The notes below the pieces were generated by a model. It was given only the letters and a program-made list of their open reading frames with translations, was not told the origin of the DNA and did not search any database. Shown here one piece after another: positions 53,575 to 63,700 of a DNA stretch of 64,000 bases. A program made the position numbers and the translations under genes. This DNA is from Linum tenue (taxonomy: Eukaryota; Streptophyta; Magnoliopsida; Malpighiales; Linaceae), in contig CAMGYJ010000006.1 of assembly GCA_946122785.1 (NCBI GenBank), forward strand, positions 49,682,066-49,746,065. The letters are read 5' to 3'. How positions within the stretch are numbered: position 1 is the stretch's first letter; each line of letters starts with the position of its first letter.

Positions 53575-54924
53575 ATGGAGCCAAAACCAACCATGTCTTT
53601 CCCGATCACACTTGCACTAGCTACGTTTTGTTGTATAATTATGTCCGCATTTGTGGATGCGCAGAGCGGTGGATTTAGTATCAATCTGGTCCATCGCGAT
53701 TCCGAAGGTTCGCCTTTCTATAATCCCAAGGAAACGCCAGCTCGGCGCGTTGGGAATGCGGGTAGGCGATCGATTGGGCGAGTGCATCGTTTCAGTCACA
53801 TGCTTCACCTTAACAGTTCGAGGTCTATTTCGGACCCTTCGGATCCTGATGCTCAGTTGACGGCCAACAATGGGGAATACCTGGTGAACATCTCCCTTGG
53901 TACGCCACCATTTCCGATCGTTGCGATTGCTGACACTGGCAGCGACATTATATGGACACAATGTAAGCCTTGCACCGATTGCTACAAGCAGGATGCGCCC
54001 TTATTTGACCCCAAGTCGTCGAGTAGTTATAGAACAGTGTCATGTTCATCCAACGCTTGTAATTCGCTCCAGAGTGAAGGAAGCTCTTGCTCCTCCGACG
54101 GCAGTGTTTGCGAGTACCAGGTGAGTTATGGGGACCAATCTCACACCCAAGGAGATGTAGCAGCTGAAACACTGACTTTGGAGTCCAAGACTGGCAACCC
54201 TGTGGCCCTTCCGAAAACTGTGATTGGCTGCGGGCATGACAATGCAGGAACATTTAGCCCCAAAGGCTCTGGCATCGTTGGTCTTGGAGGAGGACCTGCA
54301 TCCCTTGTCAGCCAACTCGGTTCATCCATTGGCGGGAAATTCTCCTACTGCATGGTCCCGTACGCAGCTGCCAAGCCGACCAGTACGATGAACTTCGGCA
54401 CCAACGCCGTGGTTTCAGGAAATGGTGTCCTTTCCACCCCCTTGATTTCGGATCCATCCCAACCCACATTTTACTTCCTTCAACTTGAAGCCGTTAGCGT
54501 TGGGAGCAAAAAGATTGCCTTCCAAGGCTCCTCCATTGGAGGCTCTGGCAACATTATCATTGATTCAGGGACGACTTTGACCCTTGTGCCTACTGATTTC
54601 TTCTCCCAGCTCTCTGATGCCGTCGAGACTCAGGTCACCGGCGGCACCAAAACCAGCGACCCCGAAGGCTTTTTCAGCCTCTGCTACGTGCCAGACTCCA
54701 GTCTCAAACTTCCTCCCGTCACTGCGCATTTCAAGGGAGCCGATGTGGTGCTCACTTCCGACAACATTTTCATCCAGGTCAACGATAAAGTGGTTTGTTT
54801 GGCTTTCTACGCCAACGACCAACTCAGCATCTATGGAAACGTTGCTCAACAAAACTTTCTCATTGGATATGACCTTCCAAAGCAAACTCTATCTTTCAAG
54901 CCTACAGATTGCACAAACACCTAA
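53575..54924 (+). CDS. CDR1-like apoplastic aspartic protease, copy D
   Basis: 449 codons, intronless, and identical in protein to copy A (Gln at residue 94). Signal peptide, propeptide, D120 (DTGSD), Cys-rich insert and D330 (DSGTT) are all intact. The 3' flank keeps the AATAAA and the same copia LTR. Intact reading frame in all three copies, in a region where everything else is breaking up, suggests either very recent duplication or ongoing homogenisation. Confidence 0.93.
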   Translation: MEPKPTMSFPITLALATFCCIIMSAFVDAQSGGFSINLVHRDSEGSPFYNPKETPARRVGNAGRRSIGRVHRFSHMLHLNSSRSISDPSDPDAQLTANNGEYLVNISLGTPPFPIVAIADTGSDIIWTQCKPCTDCYKQDAPLFDPKSSSSYRTVSCSSNACNSLQSEGSSCSSDGSVCEYQVSYGDQSHTQGDVAAETLTLESKTGNPVALPKTVIGCGHDNAGTFSPKGSGIVGLGGGPASLVSQLGSSIGGKFSYCMVPYAAAKPTSTMNFGTNAVVSGNGVLSTPLISDPSQPTFYFLQLEAVSVGSKKIAFQGSSIGGSGNIIIDSGTTLTLVPTDFFSQLSDAVETQVTGGTKTSDPEGFFSLCYVPDSSLKLPPVTAHFKGADVVLTSDNIFIQVNDKVVCLAFYANDQLSIYGNVAQQNFLIGYDLPKQTLSFKPTDCTNT

Positions 54925-55088
54925 ACCCCCCCCAATTCTCCATTACCACATTCATATGTGTGTTTATCAATAAGCTAGTGTGTGTAAATGAAATTAAAAC
55001 AACGTGATTGTTAATCTATGTGCAATTAATAATATATACATGTGTTTATCAATAACTGTACGCAACGTGGATGAACAATTCCTTTCCT

Positions 55089-55094
55089 AATAAA
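55089..55094 (+). terminator. Poly(A) signal of protease copy D
   Basis: AATAAA at the position equivalent to 6,107. Confidence 0.5.
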
Positions 55095-55876
55095 ATTCTT
55101 AATTTCTTTTTCGTTGGGATCATTTTTTGGTTTTCTTTGTCCGACTTAGCTTCTTCTTACCAACCCAATATATTTCAGTGTTTCTTAACCAGGATTATTA
55201 ACATCACCGATTCAAATTATCCCAACAACTACAAAGAGAAAAACGGATTTTTGCAGCCAAACAAATTGGTTCCTAAAATATCAAAGTTGGTTATTAATAT
55301 TTACGCAAGTTGGCCCCTATTCATGTCAGACGATCATTATTAAGCAGCCCATGTATTTTGTATCTATCATTATGTTTAGTGGACTTGAACCATAGTGAGC
55401 CCACGTGAGTCTTGCATGGTAATGCAGACTTACCCTAGCCCGCATATGATTGATGACATGGGATAGATTAGGGTTGTTGATTGTATATATATTAGGGCTG
55501 GGAAACAGTCCGGTTCGGTTTAAACCGGACCCGATTGACCCGGTTTTTTATGACCGGATTGGACTTATGCCCAACCGTAGACGGGATTGGACTGGGACAC
55601 GGTTTAAACCAAACCGGATTGGATGAGATACGTTTTGGTCCGGTTTTGACCGGAAAACCGTTTTGACCGGAAACCTCACCAAGGTCGTCGGCGCTCGCCG
55701 GAATCTGGAGGTGTCGTCGGCTCGTCGATTGCGTCTGGTGACGGAGGAGATCGATGCTCGACGGGAGAAAGGGCAGAGTTGGTAGATGATGGCGCTCGAA
55801 GGGAGATGTACAGGAGATCGAAGCTCGAGCCTCGAAGGGAGATGTACAAGTGAGGAGACGCCGAGATGGGGGAGAC

Positions 55877-56348
55877 TGTTAGCAGATGTTAATTATTGGG
55901 TTAATTATTATTGACGTCAGACGGACAGAAGGACGATCGGAATTCATCGGCGGAAGCTCTGATACCATGTTGATCAATCGGAAATAACAATGAAATAACT
56001 GACACCGGATTTACGTGGTATCCCCGGAATGATCCAGGACTAATCCCCGGAATGATCCAGGACTAATCCACGGAAGAGCTTATCCACGGAAGAGCTCTGA
56101 ACGCTCTTCTAGCTACTGATATTATTGATTGTAATTGTTACCTCACACTTGCCTAACTCGGCTGCTCATATACAAGGAAGAAGGAGACCCTTAGCCGAAC
56201 CCTAGGATCACCATCCACAACAAACGTGGTGTCCATGCATAGGTTACATGGGCTCACGTAAAATGGGCAACATTATTGGGCCTAATAACTACGTACAAAG
56301 AAGCTCTAACCCAACAATAATTAACCCATTAATTAACACTTGCTAACA
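55877..56348 (-). repeat. Copia 3' LTR (472 bp)
   Basis: TGTTAGCAAGTGTTAATTAA on the minus strand to TGCTAACA; the two ends are inverted repeats of each other over about 30 bp, longer than the usual few bases. It contains GATACCATGTTGATC, TATATACAAGG and GGGCTCACG words but no ORF. Confidence 0.75.
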
Positions 56349-58104
56349 GCCTCCCCCAAATTGATGCTGATCACAAAGCATCAATTTGCTCGAGAGATAC
56401 CAATGGGGACTGGTGGAGAAGGCCTTTGTGAAAACATCAGCAATATGATCCTCTGTGAGAACATAATGAAGAGTAATGGTACCATCACCAACGAGATCGC
56501 GGATGTAATGAACATGAATTTCGATGTGCTTGGTGCGATCATGAAGAACAGGATTAACAGCAATCCGAATAGCGCTGGTGTTATCCACAAACATATCCAT
56601 AGGAAGAGGACAGAGCACACCCAGATCACGGAGAAGACGACGTAACCAAACAAGCTCAGAAGCTACATCACACATGGCCCGGTATTCAGCTTCGGTGGAG
56701 GACTTGGAGACCTTGTCTTGCTTCTTACAACGCCAAGAGATAAAGGCAGAGCCAAATTGAACAGCCCAGCCAGTAGTAGAACGCCGAGTGTCGACACAGC
56801 CAGCAAAATCAGAGTCGGAGTAAGCACGAAGAGCCAATGCACCGGAGGAAGGAAAGAACATACCAACATCACGAGTGCCCTGAAGATACCGGAGGATACG
56901 ATGAACATCAACCAAATGATCAGTACAGGGAGAGGCCATGAATTGACTCACAACCTGCACAGGATAAGAAATGTCGGGGCGAGTAGCAGCAAGATATATC
57001 AGGCTCCCAACAATACTCCGATAAGCAGCAGCATCCGAAAGAGGAGTACCAGAGGTACGACTGAGATGAAGGTTAGGCTCCATCGGTGTAGAGACAGGCT
57101 TGCAGTCATGAAACTGATGATCAGACAGCAAATCGGATATGTACTTACGCTGACTCAAGAGAAGGCCCTTGGCATTGCGAGTAACCTCAAGACCCAGGAA
57201 GTAAGATAGATCGCCCAGGTCCTTAAGATTAAATGCCTGACTAAGACCAGTTTTTAAACTCTGAATGCCGGCAGGATCAGACCAAGTGATAACCATATCG
57301 TCAACATAAAGGAGTAAAGCAACCAGGCCGGACGAGGTCTTCTTGGTGAAGAGAGAAGGATTATTCAAACTCTGCTGATAACCAAGAGCAGTGATAGTAG
57401 CCTGGAATTTCTCGAACCAGGCACGGGGTGCCTGTTTAAGACCATACAAAGACCGATTAAGACGGCAAACCTGATCAGCAGTACCAAGAGTATACCCAGG
57501 AGGGCGTTCCATATAAATGACCTCATCCAAATCACCGTGAAGAAACGCGTTCTTCACATCCAACTGATATAAAGGCCAATTCTGCAGAGAAGCAATAGCC
57601 AATAGAGTACGAACAGTGGACATCTTAGCTACCGGGGCAAAGGTCTCGCTGTAATCAATTCCCAGTTCCTGTGTAAATCCTTGAGCAACCAAGCGGCCCT
57701 TATGACGATCAATCGTACCATCAGGATTCATTTTTATCGTGTACACCCAACGGCAGCCAACAACATAAGAAGAAGGTGGAGGTCTCGGAACCAGAGTCCA
57801 AGTATTATTGGCATGCAAAGCATCCAATTCTTTCTTCATCGCATAGTCCCACACCGGATCCCCTTGAGCTTGCCGAAAGCGAGTAGGAACAAGAAATGCA
57901 TCCACCCCATGAGCAACATAATCATTAAATTTTGGTGGGGGTATACCTCTGGTGGATCTAGTGGAATGGCGGAGAAGTGGTGCTGGCGGTGTAGACGGGG
58001 ACGCGCCTTGGGATGAGGACGGGGCAGCAGAAGTGAGACTTGGTGGCGAGGTAGAGACAGGCGCTGATACGGAGCTGCTGTCGTCCCACCTTGTGCGCGC
58101 GCTT
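56343..58104 (-). CDS. Copia reverse transcriptase-RNase H (open partial polyprotein)
   Basis: One frame without a stop from about 58,104 down to 56,345. It starts in the Pro/Ser-rich linker that follows integrase (PAPLLRHSTRSTRGIPPPKF), then RT: DPVWDYAMKKELDALHANNT, FAPVAKMSTVRTLLAIA, LDVKNAFLHGDLDEVIYMER, GLKQAPRAWF, LLLYVDDMVIT (catalytic YVDD). RNase H follows: YSDSDFAGCVDTRRSTTGWA, SSTEAEYRAM, VDNTSAIRIAVNPV, EIHVHYIRDL, ADVFTKAFSTSPHW. The GTG at 57,905 is not a start; no initiation codon is present because gag to integrase is missing in this orientation. The enzyme part looks intact, so its loss of function is through the missing upstream part. Confidence 0.88.
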
Positions 58105-58139
58105 CATGACGCTGCCTAGTTCGGCAGTCCAGCACAATG

Positions 58140-58889
58140 TGGCCAGTCCTCTTGCAATAAACACAAATTTAGTCTCTGTGGGACAACTTACCGATGCTGG
58201 CTGTTCTGTTTTATTTGCACCGTCTGGTTGTGTTATCCAGGACCTGAAGACGGGGAGGAAGATCGGCAAAGGGAGTAAACGGGGGAGGATCTTTCACTTG
58301 GAAGAGCTTGAGAAATCTTCATCATCATTGTCTATCAGTAAACATCGCGATAGGTCCGTCAGTAGTCCTGCGTCTTTTCCTACATGATTTTCGAGTCAGT
58401 CTAATGATGTTTGGGACCTTTGGCACAATCGTTTAGGACATCCTCATTCGATTCGTTTGGCTGTGATGTTTAGGCAGTCTTTGCTTGGTAATAATAATGC
58501 TTGTACCTCTGCGAAACATTCTTGCACGAGTTGTGTAGAAGCAAAAACCAATAGTCGGTCATTTCCTTCTAGTACCACTGTTATTGATCAACCTTTCCAT
58601 GTTATTCATACCGATCTGTGGGGCCCTTCATCTGTTCTTTCTCAACATGGTTTCCGCTATTTTGCCTTGTTTATTGATCATGCTACGCGCTTCACTTGGG
58701 TTTATTTCCTGCGTCAAAAATCGGAACTCCGCTCTGTAGCTACTGAATTTCTGAAGATGATACATACTCAATTTGATCGACCAGTGAAAATAGTGCGATC
58801 TGATCCTGGTGGGGAATTTAGTTCCTTTCCCTTGCATGAGGTGTATCGTTCTCTAGGAATTCTAAGTCAAATGTCTTGTCTCGGTGTTT
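58140..58889 (+). pseudogene. Copia gag-pre-integrase and integrase, inverted
   Basis: Gag-pre-integrase motif NLVSVGQLTDAGCSVLFAPS and CVIQDLKTGRKIGKG; then a stop near 58,385; then DLWHNRLGHPH-like sequence (LWHNRLGHPHSIRLAV, zinc-binding H), CTSCVEAKTNSRSF, and the integrase core FHVIHTDLWGPSSVLS (first Asp) and IVRSDPGGEFSS (second Asp, SD-x-GGEF). The frame ends at the LTR stub. The plus orientation opposes that of the RT, so the piece has been inverted; PR, most of gag and the integrase C-terminus are missing. Confidence 0.82.
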
Positions 58890-59573
58890 CCCAACAATAA
58901 TTAACCCATTAATTAACACCTGCTAACAGAGACTGCTCTCGAGCGAACGGAGATTGGAGGGAGATGATGGCGCCGTCGTGTTCGACTCGTCGCTCGTCGA
59001 TCGTCGCCCGCTGTTTGCCTCGTCGTCGCCGCCGAGGGATAGAGCGAGAGGCGAGAGCAACCAGGCGGCAAGCAGGAGCTCGGTTCCTCAGAGTCAGCTG
59101 CGCAGATGAGATGGAAGTGGAGAAAGAGAAACGGCGGATTTGCAATCTGCAGTAGGCAATTAGAGTTTCGTCAATTAGGTCTTTTGTTGGGTTGGGTAAT
59201 ATTTTGTTGGGTTATTGATTTAGTGGGTGGGTTGGGTAATATTTTGTTGGGCCTGGTCAATTGGTTAATATTTTGTTGGGCCTAGTCAATTAGTTATAAC
59301 TTACTCGGACCATCCAGTTTTAAATAGTTTTCCGGTTTTAAACCGGACCGGACCGGGCCGGTTTTTCCCAGACAGCCAGCGACCGACAATTGGATTGGGT
59401 TATTGCGAATTCGGTTTCCGGTTGTAACCGGAACGGTTAAAACCGTCCGGTTTCCGGTTTGACCGGAAAACCGGATCCGGATTCCCAGCCCTAATATATA
59501 TTGTGTGATAGAGGATCGGCAGCCTTTGAGCTGAATAAGAGCAGAAGAACGCTTTGTGTCGTGGATTAGTCCT

Positions 59574-60119
59574 AAAATCGTAATTATATGGCTATTATGT
59601 AATGTATGGATATTTTAGGGTTTTTATGAATGAATGTGTTTATCTAGTTGATTTCATTGTTTCTAGATGATGATCGAGCCTAAGTATCCTAGGAAATAGT
59701 GACCCTTGGAATACGATCGAACCAATTTACAAAATTACTAACTTGGTTATACTTGGCCTTGTTAGGATTGACTAGAGAGTGCGCTTCGACCCATAAATTT
59801 AAAGCATGCACCCATAAGAAAACCACTACCAATCGAATCTTATCATTGTCTTTGATTGGAGTCAAGGAGAACTTTTCTGATCATTAGAAGCGAAACTCAC
59901 CGTTCTCCCAGTTAGAGAAAATAAACCTAAAAAATGGCATATGATCGCCACATTGGAACACCAATTATTTTTGTGCTACTCCAAGTGAGTTCCTTGCTTG
60001 TTGTTTTGGGTCTTGATGTTTAAAGAAGGTACATGATGATCCTCTATGATAGCTTAGTCTGAAAATATCTAAACATTTTCCAAAAGATATCAAGTGTAAA
60101 ACACTATTTGAAATTAATT
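59574..60119. other. Spacer between LTR and LINE, block D
   Basis: Equivalent to 6,851-7,149 plus 7,680-7,930. About 270 bp of the LTR 3' part and spacer (6,581-6,850 of block A) are deleted at the joint GATTAGTCCTAAAATCG. TTGATTGGAGTCAAGGAG occurs once. No gene. Confidence 0.5.
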
Positions 60120-60763
60120 GTAGAACACCTCAGATGCCACTCTATCTGATGGAGTTGCAGATCAGTTTGAGATCCGGTCTCGGGGTCCTCGTTCGTCCGA
60201 ATTGGCCCACCAACCAATCTTGTCCGGCCGGGTTAGATAGGTGGTCCAAGCCTTTGAAGCTGGAAATGAGGTTGTTGATGGGGTTGGTGGAGCGGGTGAG
60301 CTGGCTAATGCGATCGAGGTATCTACTCAGATTGACGAATATGGCTCGAATACTCTGGTGATGGGGATGGGAGGGTGGAAGCGTTCTTGGGAGGATATTA
60401 CGGGTGAAGTTGAAGAAAACCCCACAGTATAGAAACAATTTTTGGAAGACCCCAGGGAGATAAATAAAGATTTTGGCGTGGAATGTGAGAGGAATTGGGC
60501 CCTCCCTCACATTCCAAACTGTTGTAGGTCTGGTGCGGTCGAATAAGCTGGATCTTGTTTTCTTTTCGGAAACTCGATCTCGTAGACGTGTCGTCTCCCG
60601 TCGTTTGCGGGGACTAGGTTTTCAAATTTCCCATTGTTATTTTGTGGATGCTGTTGAAGCATCTGGTGGTCTAGTTGTAGGTTGGTCCCCAAAAGTAGAT
60701 GCTTCGGTGTTTTTTCATTCGGATTTTGCCATATGTACTCGTATTAATGAAGGTGATCTTTCG
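60120..60763 (+). mobile_element. LINE copy D, 5' part, cut by MULE
   Basis: ORF1 tail, then the endonuclease up to LINE codons for NEGDLS, ending in the MULE target repeat GATCTTTCG (60,755-60,763). Its continuation in the LINE is found at 48,826. The ORF2 start codon ATG of copy B is ATA here (60,464-60,466), and the ORF1 tail is stopped early (TAG at 60,430). Confidence 0.82.
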
Positions 60764-63700
60764 GGAAAAAATCCCAAAATACTCTAATTATTAAAAAAAA
60801 TTCCCTAAATACAATACTATAAACTTATTTCCCAAAATACAGCAGTTTCAACATCACTGTTGTAGACCAAGACAGTGATTGCAATCACCGCTTTTGTTTA
60901 AAACGGTGAGAGCATCACCGCTTTTAACAACAACAGTGATGTTATCACCGTTTTGGACAAAAACGGTGATGCAATCCCCGCTCTTGTTAAAAGTGGTGAT
61001 TGTGTGACTGTTGATTTGAGAAACGGTGAAGCCACTATCACCGTTGATGGGGAAAACGGTGAAGTGGGCGCGGATCGCTGACGTGGTCGCGCGCGGGCAC
61101 TTCACCGCCAAAGAGAAAAGCGGCGATAGCCCCGCCCCGCCACGTCATCAATCCGCATCGTCCGCGCCCTTCACCGCTGCCGTTCGATGCGGTGAGGAGC
61201 GGCTTGTGGTTTTTCTCCACGATCCGACGCCTCACGCGTCGCCACGTCAGCGATCCACGCATCACTGCCCTCCTCAATGGTGGTGAATTCACTGCTTTCG
61301 ACGAAAGCGGTGATTGGCTGAGGGAAATTTTCAGCGCCCCCTTCCCCCTATAAATACCACTCCCCCCCCCCTCATTCCAAACCACATCACCATTTTATAC
61401 ATCTTTCTCCCTCCATTACTTCACTCTAGAATCGTTCTAAGTATGCTCTATGGTTGCGGCTAAGTCTGATCTTCCGCATCAGAAAGAATTACTAGAGTTT
61501 TTGTTTTGTCGATACTCTCGCTAGCTTTTCGGCAAAAAATGGACGAAGAGGCTTTAAGAGTACGTAAATTAATTTTATTCTTTTGTGATTTTTTTTACAT
61601 GGGTGCTAAAATTTAAATTGATTTGATTTAATATTTTTTTATAGATGGGTGCTGAGATATACGACCCTCGATTGTATATCGATCGTGGCCCAAGGGATCG
61701 AAGGTATTTAACCGGGCAAGATCAACCTCGCTCCCGTTCAATTTGGAACAATAATCCGGTAGACACACTAAAATTATTTGAATAGTTTTAAAGTTTTATT
61801 TTGCTTTCTATTGACTGACAATATTGTGTTTTTTGTTTTGTAGAAATCACTTATTCCCATCAGTCATCGAGGGACATGTCGATTGCCCCGTTGGCATCCT
61901 TGACTGGATCCCTATCTAGAGAGGACGGGATTGCACATGCTGAGGCACTTTATGAGGCTTGATATTGACAACGATCTGGTGACGGCAATGGCAGAGCGAT
62001 GGCACCCTGAGCTGCATACCTTCCACTTTCCCGAGGGTGAAATGACGATCACCCTCAAAGATGTTGCCATCCTCACCGGGCTCCCGATCACCGGAGATGC
62101 CATCATCGACAACTCGAGAAAACCGGATGATGGTTGGGGGCCATTGATTCAACAACGTTTGGGGTTCAACATGCCGACCACCACGCCCGTCGAAGGGGCT
62201 GGGCATCCACCACTGAATGCGGGGCAAGTATCGATCCCGTGGCTTGTTGACCACATCCAGTTGGAGGTTAATATAGGCCTGGACACTCCTGAAGATCAGG
62301 TGGAGCGCTATGCACGTGTCTACCTAATTGGCTTGGTTGGTGGGTTTCTGTTCCCCGACAAGTCAAACCGGTGGATACAAGGCATGTAGTTACCTATGCT
62401 CCTCGGTGACTGGGACGAGATCGGGAATAAAAGTTGGGGGTCGGCCATCTTGGCTGGGATCTACCAAGAGTTGTGTACTTGCTCGAGGTTGGGAGCGAAA
62501 CAAGCTGGTGGTGCGATGTTCATACTCCAGCTCTGGGCGTGGGAGCATCTTCCGTTTCTCGCACCTCGAGACCCTAGGGAATTCTGGTTGCCAGATGATG
62601 AGCTACGATTTGTAGCAAATCCCCCATATGGTTTCAAGTAAGTTCAATTTAAGTTGAATTTATTTTAAATATGCAATGGTAGCTAGTTAGGTGAATTTAG
62701 ATCTATTCCAAGTAAGCGAATTTAGTCACATTTTAAGTACGCAATTATAGTATTTTAGTGAACTTAGCTATCTTCCAACTAAGCGAATTTAGAGACATTT
62801 TAAGTCTACAATTATAGTATTTTAGTTAATTTAGATATCTTCCAAGTAAGCGAATTTAGATTTATTCTAATCAAATCGTATTTAGCTAATTTAGATTATT
62901 GCCAAGTAAGGAATTTTAGTTCAATTTAGATGCTTCCATACAATCATACTTAACAAGTAAACATCTATGCTTTAAAAATTGCTTATATACGTACTTTTGC
63001 TTAATTAGGTGGATCGGAGCAAATACAAACGACCACCAGCCCGAGCACTCTTTAATGTTTTATCGTGCTGAATTTGATAAGCCTTGGTGGAACCAGGTAA
63101 AAATATAAAATTTCATGATTTTCAATTTTTTAGGTGGAGTGGATATAATTTTTACTAATTCCATGAATTATAATAATTGTAGGCGGTATGGGACCCATAT
63201 CCAAATGAAGTGGTTGAGTTGCATTGTCTTAGACATCCCGACAATCAATAGACATGGTTGTGCAAGGTGCCCTTAATCTGCTGGCACATGGTGTAATGGC
63301 ACCTGCCCGATCGATCTCTGAGGCAATATCGATTGGAGCAACCAATTCCAGCATCCCCACCTCAACGGTTCAGGGAGCTCCACGCCATTGACCTACGCTA
63401 CACCAAAAAGGATTGGACCCACAAGCATGAATTCTACATCAACATATGGGAGAATAGAAATCAGTGGGTGGTCCAAGGGGCGTCGGAGACGAGGCCAATG
63501 GGGTACCACGATGGTTACATGCGGTGGTATCAGAACTTCACGCTAAGATAGGTGTCAAAGCAAGGTGCTGTTTGGGGCGCAGTGGTAAGTGAATTCCATT
63601 TTGGCATCTTTGTTTTAATTTTTGTAGTATGATTACATGCATATATTATCTAGAATGTTAATTAACATTATTAGATTTGAGGATCATTATTAGATTTAAT

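Larger units (their letters stand above)
55877..58928 (-). mobile_element. Ty1-copia element, internally deleted and inverted
   Basis: Starts TGTTAGCAG at 55,877 and ends GCTAACA at 58,928, flanked by GAGAC (55,872-55,876 and 58,929-58,933). It has one complete LTR (55,877-56,348) with the polypurine tract complement GCCTCCCCCAAA beside it, and only 39 bp of the other LTR (58,890-58,928). RT-RNase H reads on the minus strand, as the LTR order requires; the gag-pre-integrase/integrase piece reads on the plus strand. Confidence 0.85.
55493..59493. mobile_element. hAT-like element carrying a copia element
   Basis: Termini TAGGGCTGGGAA and TTCCCAGCCCTA, flanked on both sides by ATATATAT, a perfect 8-bp target duplication. 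Both subterminal regions are packed with CCGGTT / AACCGG words. Without the copia insertion it is about 950 bp. It has no hAT transposase; short Arg/Ser-rich frames (for example 58,964-59,155) are GC-rich DNA, not domains. It is non-autonomous. Confidence 0.78.
55324..59573 (+). mobile_element. Copia LTR split by hAT-like element, block D
   Basis: LTR starts TGTCAGACGATC at 55,324 after ATTCA and is interrupted at 55,493 in its TATA region; the remainder is 59,502-59,573. It is the same LTR as at 6,342 and 23,964, so the hAT-like insertion is younger than the block duplication. Confidence 0.75.

Noticed and set aside
56340..57209. Plus-strand ORFs over the copia RT
   Set aside because: Antisense shadows of a clear RT-RNase H frame.
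58964..59155. Arg-rich ORF in the hAT-like element
   Set aside because: GC-rich CGTCGTCGC repeats generate Arg/Ser runs on both strands; no domain.
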